In this document: piece after piece, positions 1 through 8,254 of the stretch | Layout: each line of letters begins with the position of its first letter | Numbering within the stretch: position 1 is the first letter of the stretch | IMG/VR virus record: IMGVR_UViG_3300025646_000424 | Location: 1-22,354 of that record | DNA from: a virus | DNA: 22,354 nucleotides | Direction: 5' to 3' (one strand) | Program-made: the position numbers and the translations under genes | Notes under the pieces: generated by a model | Databases searched by the model: none | Seen by the model: the letters and a program-made list of their open reading frames with translations, nothing else | What the model was told of the DNA's origin: nothing

Positions 1-10
1 TTTAAATGAA

Positions 11-1291
11 ATGAAACAGATTTATCTAGAATCTGTTTCAGGTAATGTTATTTCAAATAGAGATGAGTATTTGGAGTATGTTGAAGAGAAGTATAAAAAA
101 TCTAAAAAAGAAGACGAAGACGAAGACGAAGATAAAGAAGAAAATGACGATGAGGAAGAGAATGAAGATGAGGAAGGTGAAGAAAAACCAAAAAGATGGT
201 GGGATGATGATGGCGACGGAAAGGGTTGGGAAAAAGATGAAGTAAAAGGCAGCTTCAAAAAGAAAACTAAAAAAGTTAATGAATCACTTTCAAATTGGAG
301 AAGTGATCTATATGAAGCAATAGGAAATATTGACGATGAAATTGAAGGGTCGAAGCAAAGGCAAGTCACAGAAAAATCTAATATTCGTAATAAAATAGAT
401 ATCAATCCCAATGTTAATATTGGTGAGAGTGTAGAACTATCTGAAGAATATATTAGTGAAGTTGTTGATACTGCTGCTCAGTATTTTTATGATAGAGGAT
501 TGAATGAGGAAGGTCTCGCTATGGTAATCGAAGACCTCGGCCACGAAAAATTCCTTGAGTATGTATTCTATATCTCTGAAGATTTTATGTTAACTGAGGC
601 AAGAACTTTACTTGGTAAAAAGTCAAATCCAGCCACAGGAAAAGACAGAGGTATATCATTGAAAGCTGCTCCAGGAAAAACGACTCGAACAGCGGCAGAA
701 AAATATGGTACCACTAGAAGATTTTCATCATCTAGACCAACTGGGACAGTAAGAAAAAAAATTGTAACATCTGATGGAGATGGCTCAGTAAAAAAAGCAG
801 TTAATACCAAACCAAAAGGTATAGATAGAGCTGTTAGTCAGGTTAAAAACTTTGCTACTTCACCTGACACTAAAGCTAAATTGACTAATATGATTGGAGC
901 GGCTGTAAATAAAGCAAAATCTGATATTGGTAGAACGGGAATGGCTGCAGTTCATGCTACTGATGCTGCCAAGAAAGCAAGACAAAGAGGTGCATCTGGA
1001 GCTGGTGCTGCTGGTGCAGCTGCTGGTACATTTATTCGTGGTTTGATGCGTGGTTCTACTGCTACCGGAGTTAAAGAAGAAATCGAAGCATTTCTTCTAG
1101 AAAAATCAGAAAGTCAACAGCAACAAAAATTGTTTGGTCTTGCACTTTCAGTAAAAAGAGGTGAAACCCCAAGATCCGAAGTAAGTCAGGCAGTTCTTGA
1201 TATTGTCGATAAAATGTCTGAAGCGGAAATTCGTAAATTTGCGAAAACTTCACATGAAGGACTTCCCAAAAAAGTAGAAGAAAATGACTGA
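11..1291 (+). CDS. Long acidic/basic Ala-Lys-rich protein, probable internal virion protein
   Basis: The 426-residue product has three zones. A very acidic Asp/Glu/Lys tract spans about residues 30-60. A predicted helical domain spans about 140-195. A basic Ala/Gly/Lys/Ser-rich tail spans about 197-350, ahead of a short helical end. At the junction of the helical and basic zones lies L194-T-E196 followed by Ala-Arg. This fits the (I/L)-X-E/(A,G,S) cleavage rule of the T4 prohead protease gp21, and cleavage would free a basic DNA-binding-like fragment. The organisation resembles the second long protein at 8255-9478. I recognise no enzyme domain. The next gene overlaps its end by 8 bases. Virion location and cleavage are inferences; the open reading frame itself is solid. 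Only ten bases upstream are visible, so its promoter lies outside the window. Confidence 0.85.
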   Translation: MKQIYLESVSGNVISNRDEYLEYVEEKYKKSKKEDEDEDEDKEENDDEEENEDEEGEEKPKRWWDDDGDGKGWEKDEVKGSFKKKTKKVNESLSNWRSDLYEAIGNIDDEIEGSKQRQVTEKSNIRNKIDINPNVNIGESVELSEEYISEVVDTAAQYFYDRGLNEEGLAMVIEDLGHEKFLEYVFYISEDFMLTEARTLLGKKSNPATGKDRGISLKAAPGKTTRTAAEKYGTTRRFSSSRPTGTVRKKIVTSDGDGSVKKAVNTKPKGIDRAVSQVKNFATSPDTKAKLTNMIGAAVNKAKSDIGRTGMAAVHATDAAKKARQRGASGAGAAGAAAGTFIRGLMRGSTATGVKEEIEAFLLEKSESQQQQKLFGLALSVKRGETPRSEVSQAVLDIVDKMSEAEIRKFAKTSHEGLPKKVEEND

Positions 1292-1703
1292 TATGTCTAT
1301 CACATTTAATGAATTCATATTGGAAGCAAATATTGCTGGGTCTAGACCTAGACCAGTGGGTAAAGATATTTTAACTGCTGCAGAAAGGGCTAGAGTTAGC
1401 ACTAGAAGAGATCGTTCTCCGATACAGAGAACTGGTGGCGGAGTTTCATATGTTTCTATTTCTCCAGAAACTGAAACTCCATCACAACCACAAAAAGCTA
1501 CTTCCACTAAACCTAAAGGATATATCCAAAAGTGGCTTCCAGGATTTCCAGCACCAAAAGATTTAAAAGTGAAATCGCATAAAAAACCAAAATTGAACAA
1601 ACCAGATAAAAGACCTAAATCACCTAAAGTTAGAACAACTCAACTTAAATTGAAATTAAAAGAATTTATAAATTTATATCAACAAAGCATTGTTAACTCC
1701 TAA
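1284..1703 (+). CDS. Small basic protein with capsid-targeting-like N-terminus
   Basis: This 139-residue protein is rich in Lys, Arg and Pro and lacks a recognisable enzyme fold. A second in-frame ATG at 1293 gives an N-terminus reading MSITFNEFILEAN, close to the capsid-targeting peptide of T4 internal proteins (MKTYQEFIAEA), which gp21 protease cuts after the Glu. Start 1293 follows the upstream stop by one base and makes the match cleaner; start 1284 overlaps the upstream gene by 8 bases. Neither has an ideal ribosome site. The basic body, roughly residues 60-125, would suit binding packaged DNA. I infer an internal head protein, possibly delivered with the genome. Confidence 0.75.
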   Translation: MTDMSITFNEFILEANIAGSRPRPVGKDILTAAERARVSTRRDRSPIQRTGGGVSYVSISPETETPSQPQKATSTKPKGYIQKWLPGFPAPKDLKVKSHKKPKLNKPDKRPKSPKVRTTQLKLKLKEFINLYQQSIVNS

Positions 1704-1736
1704 ATATTTCTGGATACTATCCAAAAAATTATCACT

Positions 1737-1744
1737 AAGGAGGA
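1737..1744 (+). promoter_or_regulatory. Strong Shine-Dalgarno site (AAGGAGGA)
   Basis: This is a near-perfect anti-16S complement four bases before the ATG at 1749. It is one of the strongest ribosome sites in the window and fixes the start of the 56-residue gene. Confidence 0.8.
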
Positions 1745-1748
1745 CATC

Positions 1749-1919
1749 ATGGGTGTATTAGTAGAGGTCGTAAAACCACTTATTTTTGCTGCTCTGAATT
1801 CTTGTCATACTAAGCGTCTTGTAGTTGAATTACTTGAGCGTTATGTGAAAACTACTGATAATGACATCGACGATCTTATTTCAAATACTGTTAAAGTTGC
1901 ACTATTGAAAGGTTGCTGA
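1749..1919 (+). CDS. Small hypothetical protein, 56 residues
   Basis: A short frame begins MGVLVEVVKPLIFAAL and ends at TGA, preceded by a textbook ribosome site. The product has a hydrophobic N-terminal third (VLVEVVKPLIFAAL), a basic middle, and an acidic stretch (TTDNDIDD) before a hydrophobic end. It looks like a compact two-helix protein rather than a clear membrane protein. It sits between two virion-type genes and is followed at once by a terminator, so it is the last gene of its transcript. I do not recognise the family. The strong ribosome site suggests high expression. Confidence 0.7.
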   Translation: MGVLVEVVKPLIFAALNSCHTKRLVVELLERYVKTTDNDIDDLISNTVKVALLKGC

Positions 1920-1944
1920 TATAAAAAATTTACAAAAAAAGTAG

Positions 1945-1975
1945 AGAGATCTCAATAATATGAGATCTCTTTTTT
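1945..1975 (+). terminator. Rho-independent terminator
   Basis: A perfect 10-base-pair stem AGAGATCTCA/TGAGATCTCT with the loop ATAATA is followed by five T. It closes the upstream virion-type transcript. A late promoter starts at the very next base. Confidence 0.85.
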
Positions 1976-1983
1976 AATAAATA
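1976..1983 (+). promoter_or_regulatory. T4-type late promoter (AATAAATA)
   Basis: The octamer matches the NATAAATA form used by T4-like phages and cyanomyoviruses for late transcription (sigma gp55 with clamp gp45). It abuts the terminator and lies 35 bases before the virion protein gene at 2019. Confidence 0.65.
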
Positions 1984-2018
1984 TTCTTAGATAAAAAAAT
2001 TAGTAAAGGTACACAAGA

Positions 2019-2546
2019 ATGGCACTCTGGGGAAATAACGACAATATTTCATCTGATGGTAAAGTGTGGTTAGATTATACTACCGGAATTGTAACTGCAA
2101 CTGGGTCCAATTTTGGTACAGTTGGTGCTGCTTCAACTGGAGATGTAATTAGATTTGGAGTCGTAGGTGGAACTTATTTTGGCGATGCAGTAATTGTTGG
2201 GATTGCTAGCACAACTCAATTGTCAATCGGCTCTACAGCTGGTTTGAGTGGTGTAGCTATTGCAGATACTGATTTCTCTGTTTCACAATTACCAAAATAT
2301 GTAATTGGAGATAGTCAGTATAGTCAAACTCATGATAACTATGAGCCATATGTTGCTGGCGTTTCTACAGCAGGCATAGCCGCAGCTCAGGGCACAATAT
2401 ATTCCCCTGCACATGGTGGTTGGGTTGGAATTAAAACTTATGTTGATGGCTCTGGGAACTATAGAGTTAAAACTGAAGTTTTAGTCGCAATGTCTGGAAT
2501 TCAGACTGGAAATACTCCATTATATGATGAAAATCCACTAGTCTGA
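2019..2546 (+). CDS. Beta-rich virion structural protein
   Basis: The 175-residue product opens MALWGNNDNISSDGKVWLDY and is rich in Gly, Ser, Thr, Ala and Val, as in all-beta decoration or fibre-type proteins. The C-terminal segment (HGGWVGIKTYVDGSGNYR, then KTEVLVAMSGI) resembles the end of small T4-like cyanophage structural proteins that start MxLWG and end with HAGWV...YETLVAM; I recall this pattern and have not searched for it. No signal peptide or membrane helix is present. It is the first gene after a terminator and late promoter, which fits a virion role. Head decoration or a neck/tail accessory role is possible but not decided by the sequence. Confidence 0.8.
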   Translation: MALWGNNDNISSDGKVWLDYTTGIVTATGSNFGTVGAASTGDVIRFGVVGGTYFGDAVIVGIASTTQLSIGSTAGLSGVAIADTDFSVSQLPKYVIGDSQYSQTHDNYEPYVAGVSTAGIAAAQGTIYSPAHGGWVGIKTYVDGSGNYRVKTEVLVAMSGIQTGNTPLYDENPLV

Positions 2547-2552
2547 TAATAA

Positions 2553-2933
2553 ATGTTATTTACTGAACTGAATGAGGACAATTTCCTCTTGTTTGCAATT
2601 AAACATTATGAAAATCCTCAGGCGGTGACAAAAGAAGATTTTGATAGAGATTTGAATCATTTTAAATATATTAAAAGATTGCTTAGAAGATATAAAAATA
2701 CAGGTGTGTTAAAAACTCACCTGTTAATTAATCATTTTATAATTCTGTATAATATCTTTGGTGATGCGACAACTCCAATGTTATTTTTTAAAATAGATAA
2801 AGATCTTTGGTCTTCTATGAAGACTTTTATTATGTTTTTAAATAAATTGCCGGAATATCCAAAAGGACATGTACATAATATTCCAATAGATGAGACATGT
2901 ATGTTAGAGTTGGAGAAAATTTCAGATGAATAA
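2553..2933 (+). CDS. Conserved phage-type protein of unknown function
   Basis: A 126-residue, mostly helical soluble protein, beginning MLFTELNEDNFLLFAIKHYENP and containing a basic helix (FKYIKRLLRRYK). Small helical proteins of this look occur next to virion genes in T4-like marine phages, but I cannot name a function. It starts six bases after the stop of the preceding virion gene and overlaps the next gene by 8 bases, so it is probably translated from the same late transcript. There are no catalytic motifs, cysteine pairs or membrane helices. Confidence 0.75.
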   Translation: MLFTELNEDNFLLFAIKHYENPQAVTKEDFDRDLNHFKYIKRLLRRYKNTGVLKTHLLINHFIILYNIFGDATTPMLFFKIDKDLWSSMKTFIMFLNKLPEYPKGHVHNIPIDETCMLELEKISDE

Positions 2934-3159
2934 ATTAGATAAAATTATTAGTTTAATTAGAGAAAATATGGTTGCAAATTCTCCAGGGCAAGGTGGGGCA
3001 TTTGGTACTGACTCTCCTGCGACTGGACCAACAGCGGGAACTGATGTTGGTCTAGATTTGAGTATGTTTCGTAGAACTATAGGTGGTTTAGTGGACAAGA
3101 GAACAAAACAATATAATAAAAAATATGAAAAGTGGTTGAGATCCATGGGGTTACTATAA
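2926..3159 (+). CDS. Small phage protein, possible virion component
   Basis: This 77-residue protein has a short helix (MNKLDKIISLIRENMV), a flexible Gly/Ser/Thr/Pro linker (about residues 18-42) and a basic C-terminal helix ending KKYEKWLRSMGLL. The helix-linker-basic tail layout suggests an adaptor or virion accessory protein. It overlaps the preceding gene by 8 bases (ATG inside the upstream end), which implies coupled translation. A late promoter follows two bases after its stop. No family is recognised with confidence. Confidence 0.7.
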   Translation: MNKLDKIISLIRENMVANSPGQGGAFGTDSPATGPTAGTDVGLDLSMFRRTIGGLVDKRTKQYNKKYEKWLRSMGLL

Positions 3160-3161
3160 AA

Positions 3162-3169
3162 TATAAATA
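3162..3169 (+). promoter_or_regulatory. T4-type late promoter (TATAAATA)
   Basis: Exact T4 late consensus octamer, two bases after the stop of the previous gene and about 55 bases before the coiled-coil membrane protein gene. No terminator stands in front of it, unlike the copies at 1976, 8214 and 13077. Confidence 0.6.
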
Positions 3170-3223
3170 TTAATATAAGAATTATGTTTGTTGTGCGATG
3201 AATTCAATCACATCAAACTAGAT

Positions 3224-3640
3224 ATGTCAGACGAATCAATTAAAGTTGCTGTACTGGAACAAAAGCTTTTGGACTTTTCTAATGTAGTTCAGAAGTTAGA
3301 TAGTGCAATAGAAAAATTAAGTGAAGTCAATTCCAATGTAATTAAAATGTTGGCAGTACATGAAGAGAAGATAGAGCAATGTAATAAATCTGATGATCTT
3401 ATTATAAAGATGTTAGATGAGCTCAAACAAGAAAATTCAAAGGATGTAAGCATCATTACAAAAAGAATTGAAGAAATAGAAGATCAAGTTAAGGAAGTTA
3501 GTAAAATTAAGTGGATGACTGTTGGATGTGGTATTGTATTGACTGTTCTTACTGCAGCAGTATCTACGATGGCATCAGGTTGGTGGACGCCAAGCGAGAT
3601 GCAACAACACCATAGGCTACAAAACCAAACCAGAGTTTAA
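3224..3640 (+). CDS. Coiled-coil protein with C-terminal membrane anchor (XhlA-like)
   Basis: From this ATG the product is 138 residues. About residues 5-90 form a long charged coiled coil (repeats such as KLDSAIEKLSEV and KRIEEIEDQVKEV). One hydrophobic helix follows at about 97-118 (WMTVGCGIVLTVLTAAVSTMA), then a short polar tail. Coiled coil plus one C-terminal membrane segment is the layout of the phage XhlA/haemolysin-type proteins linked to lysis, and also of small membrane-bound virion proteins. A TTG at 3188 would extend it by 12 residues but is a weaker start. A seven-codon reading frame (3198-3221) ends two bases before this ATG. A late promoter precedes it and an early promoter follows two bases after its stop. 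Confidence 0.75.
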   Translation: MSDESIKVAVLEQKLLDFSNVVQKLDSAIEKLSEVNSNVIKMLAVHEEKIEQCNKSDDLIIKMLDELKQENSKDVSIITKRIEEIEDQVKEVSKIKWMTVGCGIVLTVLTAAVSTMASGWWTPSEMQQHHRLQNQTRV

Positions 3641-3641
3641 G

Positions 3642-3670
3642 TTGACATCTAACTCAAAGCGTGCTATTAT
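3642..3670 (+). promoter_or_regulatory. Sigma-70-type early promoter
   Basis: TTGACA, 17-base spacer, TATTAT. It begins two bases after the stop of the preceding gene and drives primase-nrdA-nrdB. Confidence 0.8.
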
Positions 3671-3693
3671 TATTTGCCTAGCCAAGATAGATC

Positions 3694-4668
3694 ATGGATT
3701 TAATTGACGACAAATATATTAATCTCTTATCTTCTAGATTGCAAAAATTCTCAAAAAAAGGACCAAATCTTTATAATTGTAGATGTATAATTTGCGGCGA
3801 CTCTAAGAGGAACAAATCAAAGGCAAGGGGATATTTTTATTCAGTAAAGAATAATACAAATTATAAATGTCACAATTGTGGTGTAAATATATCTTTAAAT
3901 AATTTTTTAAAACAAATTGATCCAAATTTACATCAAGAGTACTGTCTAGATAAATATTCGTCTGGCTTTACAGGTAAAAATTTTACGGCAGAAACTCCAA
4001 AATTTGAATTTAAAAAACCCACATTTAAAACTAAAATAAATTTACCAAAAGCGTCTGAAAATGAAGAAAGTAAAAAATATTTAGAAAATAGAAAGTTAGA
4101 TCCAACTAAGTTTTATTATGCCCAAAAATTTAAACAATGGACAAACGGTATAGTAAAAGTTTTTAATGAAAGCTCATTAAAATATGATGAACCAAGGATT
4201 ATAATTCCTCTTTATTATAATAAAGATTTAATTGGATTTCAAGGTAGAGCACTTGGATCAAACAATATTAAATATATTACTGTAATGATCGATGATGATG
4301 CACCAAAAATTTATGGCCTCGATGAAATTGAGAAGAATAAACCTATCTACATCACGGAAGGTCCATTCGACTCGACCTTTATCCATAATGCGATTGCATT
4401 ATGCGGTGCAGATGGTGATGTTAGTAAGTGGGGCATTGACGATGCTGTTTGGATATATGATAACGAACCTCGTAATTCAGAAATCTTATCAAGAATTTCC
4501 CGTGTTATCGAAATGGGAGAAAAAGTTGTCATCTGGCCATCTTCGATAAGTGAAAAAGACATTAATGATATGGTTATGTCTGGACTTGATGTCCAATCTG
4601 TGGTAGAATCAAGTACTTACTCTGGATTAGAAGCAAAATTAAAATTTAACGAATGGAAAAAGGTATGA
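3694..4668 (+). CDS. 61: DNA primase (T4 gp61-like)
   Basis: The 324-residue protein lays down RNA primers for lagging-strand synthesis at the phage fork, working with the replicative helicase. The N-terminus carries a zinc-binding module: C31-x2-C34 (CIICGDS) and C59-x2-C62 (CHNCG). The C-terminal half has a TOPRIM-like core: ITEGPFDS with Glu222, then IYDNEPRN with Asp256. The length suits T4-type primase. It is the first gene after a strong early promoter and its stop overlaps the nrdA start as ATGA, so replication and nucleotide supply are co-expressed. Identification is confident at the level of a CHC2/TOPRIM primase. Confidence 0.9.
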   Translation: MDLIDDKYINLLSSRLQKFSKKGPNLYNCRCIICGDSKRNKSKARGYFYSVKNNTNYKCHNCGVNISLNNFLKQIDPNLHQEYCLDKYSSGFTGKNFTAETPKFEFKKPTFKTKINLPKASENEESKKYLENRKLDPTKFYYAQKFKQWTNGIVKVFNESSLKYDEPRIIIPLYYNKDLIGFQGRALGSNNIKYITVMIDDDAPKIYGLDEIEKNKPIYITEGPFDSTFIHNAIALCGADGDVSKWGIDDAVWIYDNEPRNSEILSRISRVIEMGEKVVIWPSSISEKDINDMVMSGLDVQSVVESSTYSGLEAKLKFNEWKKV

Positions 4669-6968
4669 CCAACGGAATTAAGGTTCAAAAAAGAAATGGA
4701 AAAATTGAGAAGTTAGACCTAGATAAGATGCATTTGATGGTAGAAGAGGCTTGTAGGGGTCTCTCTGGCGTCTCTGCGTCCCAGGTTGAGATGCAATCTG
4801 GTATTCAGTTTTATGATGGAATTACTACAGATGAGATTCAAGAAATACTTATTCGATCTGCGTCTGATCTGATTTCTTTGGATTGTCCAAATTATCAATA
4901 TGTTGCTGCTAGGTTACTTCTCTTTTCCGTTCGCAAGAAGATTTATGGTGGCGCAAATGAAATTCCACATTTAGAAGATCATATTAATAATTGTGTGGCT
5001 CAGCGATTGTATGATCATGATGTATATTCTTGTTACTCAAAAGAAGAAATTGATAAGATCAATTCAATGATTGATCATGATCGTGATTTCATTTTTACTT
5101 ACGCTGGATTGAGGCAAGTAGTAGATAAGTATTTGGTACAAGATCGTAGTACTGGGGAATTATACGAGACTCCTCAATTTATGTACATGATGATTGCACT
5201 GACGATGTTTTCTAAATATCCAAAAGAAACACGCCTATCATATGTAAAAAAATATTATGACGCAATCAGCAAGCACAAAATCAACATCCCAACACCAATC
5301 ATGGCAGGAGTGCGGACGCCACTTCGACAATTTGCTAGTTGTGTTCTTGTTGATGTTGATGACACCCTCGATTCTATCTTTAGCAGTGATATGGCTATTG
5401 GCAGATATGTCGCACAAAGGGCGGGAATCGGCATCAATGCAGGTAGAATCCGTGGCATCAACAGTAAAATCAGAGGTGGAGAAGTTCAACACACTGGTGT
5501 TGTACCGTTTCTCAAAAAGTTTGAAGCGACTGTCAGATGTTGCACGCAAAATGGCATACGAGGTGGATCCGCGACAGTCCACTTCCCCATCTGGCACCAA
5601 GAGATAGAAGATATTATTGTTTTAAAAAATAATAAAGGAACAGAAGATAATCGTGTTCGTAAGCTCGATTACTCTATTCAGTTCAGTAAACTTTTTTATG
5701 AGAGGTTCATTAAAAATGAAGAAATCACGCTTTTCTCTCCAAACGATGTGCCTGGACTTTATGATAACTTCGGATTACCTACATTTGATGATCTCTATGT
5801 ATCTTATGAGAATAATCCATCTATTCCAAAGAAAAGGATCAAAGCTCAAGAACTCATTCTTAATGTTCTTAAAGAAAGGGCAGAAACAGGCAGAATCTAC
5901 ATTATGAATATCGATCATTGTAATTCACATAGTTCTTATAAAGATCAAATTACAATGAGCAACTTGTGTCAAGAAATCACAGAGCCCACTACTCCAATTC
6001 AACATATTGATGATGACAATTACTCTGAGATCGCAACTTGCATTCTTTCTGCAATTAATGTTGGGAAGGTAAAGTCTGATGAAGAACTTGAAGAACTTTG
6101 TGATCTTACTGTTCGTGCTTTAGATGAGCTAATTGAATATCAAGAGTATCCAGTAAAAGCTGCAGAAAACTTCACGAAGCGTCGCAGATCTTTGGGAATT
6201 GGGTATATTGGACTTGCTCATTATCTTGCTAAACTTGGATTTAATTATGATTCGCAAGAAGCATGGGATGCCGTTCATGGTTTATCCGAGAGCTTCCAAT
6301 ATTATCTTTTGAAATCTTCTAATGAACTAGCAAAGGAAAAAGGATACTGTGAATATTTTGGTCGCACGAAATATTCAGATGGAATTCTTCCCATTGACAC
6401 TTATAAAACAGATGTAGATCAAATTTCATCAATTCCTTACCAGCATGATTGGGAAACTCTTAGGGCATCTATCTTGGAGCACGGTCTCAGGCACTCAACA
6501 CTGTCCGCACAGATGCCATCGGAGAGCAGTTCCGTTGTGTCAAATGCAACCAATGGAATTGAGCCCCCTCGTGGATTCTTGTCCATTAAGAAGAGTAAAA
6601 AAGGACCACTCAAACAGATTGTCCCACAATACCATGGTCTTAAGAACAATTACACTCTTCTATGGGAAATGGAGTCTAATCGTGGTTATATTAATGTTGT
6701 TGCTATGATGCAAAAATTCTTCGATCAGGCAATTTCTGGTAATTGGTCATATAACCCAGAAAATTATCCTGATAATGAAGTTCCAGTCTCGGTGATGGCA
6801 AATGATTTTCTTACAACTTATAAGTATGGACATAAGACAGCATATTATCAAAATACTTATGACATTAAAACTGATGAAGTTGTAGAAGATCCAAAGCAAG
6901 AATTACAATCATTGCTTGATGAAATAGTATCTTCGGATGAAGAATCTTGTGAAAGTTGTACAGTTTAA
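4665..6968 (+). CDS. nrdA: Class Ia ribonucleotide reductase, alpha subunit
   Basis: The catalytic subunit converts ribonucleoside diphosphates to deoxy forms for phage DNA synthesis. The ATG at 4665 overlaps the primase stop (ATGA) and has AAAGG upstream; it gives 767 residues, close to T4 NrdA. An ATP-cone-like N-terminus is followed by the reductase barrel. The active-site set is visible: Cys226 (FASCVLVD), Asn433/Cys435/Glu437 (SNLCQEI) and Cys459 (ATCILS). A Tyr-Tyr pair (KTAYYQNTY) suits radical transfer, and the C-terminal CESC pair is for re-reduction. The phosphate-binding NATNGIEPPRG motif is present. No intron or frame break is seen, although phage nrd genes are often interrupted. 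Confidence 0.97.
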   Translation: MTNGIKVQKRNGKIEKLDLDKMHLMVEEACRGLSGVSASQVEMQSGIQFYDGITTDEIQEILIRSASDLISLDCPNYQYVAARLLLFSVRKKIYGGANEIPHLEDHINNCVAQRLYDHDVYSCYSKEEIDKINSMIDHDRDFIFTYAGLRQVVDKYLVQDRSTGELYETPQFMYMMIALTMFSKYPKETRLSYVKKYYDAISKHKINIPTPIMAGVRTPLRQFASCVLVDVDDTLDSIFSSDMAIGRYVAQRAGIGINAGRIRGINSKIRGGEVQHTGVVPFLKKFEATVRCCTQNGIRGGSATVHFPIWHQEIEDIIVLKNNKGTEDNRVRKLDYSIQFSKLFYERFIKNEEITLFSPNDVPGLYDNFGLPTFDDLYVSYENNPSIPKKRIKAQELILNVLKERAETGRIYIMNIDHCNSHSSYKDQITMSNLCQEITEPTTPIQHIDDDNYSEIATCILSAINVGKVKSDEELEELCDLTVRALDELIEYQEYPVKAAENFTKRRRSLGIGYIGLAHYLAKLGFNYDSQEAWDAVHGLSESFQYYLLKSSNELAKEKGYCEYFGRTKYSDGILPIDTYKTDVDQISSIPYQHDWETLRASILEHGLRHSTLSAQMPSESSSVVSNATNGIEPPRGFLSIKKSKKGPLKQIVPQYHGLKNNYTLLWEMESNRGYINVVAMMQKFFDQAISGNWSYNPENYPDNEVPVSVMANDFLTTYKYGHKTAYYQNTYDIKTDEVVEDPKQELQSLLDEIVSSDEESCESCTV

Positions 6969-7002
6969 TTTGTTTAAATATCTTATGTGAAAGGAGACTA
7001 GT

Positions 7003-8184
7003 ATGCAATTTAAAATTTCTTCAGTAGAGGAATCAAAAACAAACATTAAAGGAATGACAGTATTTAATACCGAAAAAGTAAATACTAAAAAACAACCAAT
7101 GTTTTTTGGTAAACCACTTGGAGTACAAAGATACGATTCATACAAGTATCCAATTTTTGATAAACTAACAACACAACAATTAGGTTATTTTTGGAGACCT
7201 GAAGAGGTCTCTCTCCAAAAGGACCGTGGAGATTATCAAACTCTTCGCCCTGAACAGAAGCATATCTACACTTCCAATTTAAAGTATCAGATTATGCTTG
7301 ATTCTGTTCAGGGTCGTGGTCCTGGGATGGCATTTATTCCATACTGCTCATTACCTGAATTGGAAGCATGTATGGAGGTATGGGGGTTTATGGAAATGAT
7401 CCATTCACGCTCATATACTTACATCATTAAAAATGTTTATTCGGATCCATCTGAGGTATTTGATACTATTATTACTGACAGCCGTATTCTAGACCGTGCT
7501 AAGAGTGTTACAGAGTCTTATGATGATTTTATACAATCTGCTCAATTCTATGGTACATCAAATTCTTGGATCCACAATTTAGAAGGAGTCACATACGCAA
7601 AGGAAACACTTACAGATGTTAAAAGAAAACTCTACAGAGCAATTGCAAATGTTAATATTCTTGAGGGTATTCGCTTCTACATTAGTTTTGCTTGTTCATT
7701 CGCTTTTGGTGAGCTCAAGCTCATGGAAGGATCAGCAAAAATCATCTCTCTTATTGCAAGAGATGAAAACCAACATTTAGCTATTACTCAGAATATCCTG
7801 AACAAATGGCGCGACGGTGATGATCCAGAAATGAAGCAGATTATGAAAGAGGAGGAAGAGTGGACCTATGCTATGTTTGATCGCGCTGTAAATGAGGAAA
7901 AGCGTTGGGCAGACTATCTGTTTAAAGATGGAAGTATGATTGGTCTAAATGATAAACTTCTTCAACAATATATTGAATGGGTCGCAAACCGTAGAATTAA
8001 ATCTATTGGGCTGAAACCACCTTATGACATTTCTGCAAAGAACAATCCACTTCCTTGGACAGAGCATTGGATTTCTTCTAAAGGACTTCAAGTTGCTCCA
8101 CAAGAAACGGAAGTCGAAAGTTATGTTGTAGGTGGAATTAAACAGGACATGCAGTCTGACACTTTCTCTAGTTTTACTCTATGA
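7003..8184 (+). CDS. nrdB: Class Ia ribonucleotide reductase, beta subunit
   Basis: The 393-residue radical-generating subunit pairs with NrdA. Di-iron ligands and the radical Tyr are recognisable: MLDSVQGRGP near the first Asp ligand, EMIHSRSYTYI with Glu, His and the radical Tyr, LEGIRFY with the third Glu, and RDENQHL with Glu and His. The conserved Tyr marks a standard Tyr-radical enzyme rather than a Mn/Fe Phe type. A clear ribosome site (AAAGGAGA) precedes the ATG. It follows nrdA by 34 bases and is closed by a strong terminator, so primase, nrdA and nrdB form one early unit. Confidence 0.97.
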   Translation: MQFKISSVEESKTNIKGMTVFNTEKVNTKKQPMFFGKPLGVQRYDSYKYPIFDKLTTQQLGYFWRPEEVSLQKDRGDYQTLRPEQKHIYTSNLKYQIMLDSVQGRGPGMAFIPYCSLPELEACMEVWGFMEMIHSRSYTYIIKNVYSDPSEVFDTIITDSRILDRAKSVTESYDDFIQSAQFYGTSNSWIHNLEGVTYAKETLTDVKRKLYRAIANVNILEGIRFYISFACSFAFGELKLMEGSAKIISLIARDENQHLAITQNILNKWRDGDDPEMKQIMKEEEEWTYAMFDRAVNEEKRWADYLFKDGSMIGLNDKLLQQYIEWVANRRIKSIGLKPPYDISAKNNPLPWTEHWISSKGLQVAPQETEVESYVVGGIKQDMQSDTFSSFTL

Positions 8185-8191
8185 TTTTATG

Positions 8192-8213
8192 GGGAGCATA
8201 AGCTCCCTTTTTT
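8192..8213 (+). terminator. Rho-independent terminator after nrdB
   Basis: Stem GGGAGC/GCTCCC, loop ATAA, then six T. A late promoter starts immediately afterwards. Confidence 0.9.
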
Positions 8214-8221
8214 AATAAATA
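8214..8221 (+). promoter_or_regulatory. T4-type late promoter (AATAAATA)
   Basis: Same octamer as at 1976 and again fused to a terminator T-tract. It lies 33 bases before the next virion-type gene, which has no clear ribosome site. Confidence 0.65.
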
Positions 8222-8254
8222 TATAAAGACAAACAAGAATTTTTTTGTATAACG

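Noticed and set aside
1-10. End of an upstream gene (TGA at 7-9)
   Set aside because: Only ten bases are visible; too little to support a feature.
22-411. Ser/Phe-rich reading frame on the minus strand
   Set aside because: It is the antisense of the Glu/Lys-rich tract of the forward gene; GA-rich codons read backwards give Ser and Phe. No ribosome site or start context.
5238-5607. Several open frames on both strands inside nrdA
   Set aside because: All lie within a fully conserved NrdA coding region with its catalytic motifs intact; they are chance frames.
4665-8184. Intron or inserted homing nuclease in nrdA or nrdB
   Set aside because: Both frames are continuous and of normal length, with all expected motifs in order.
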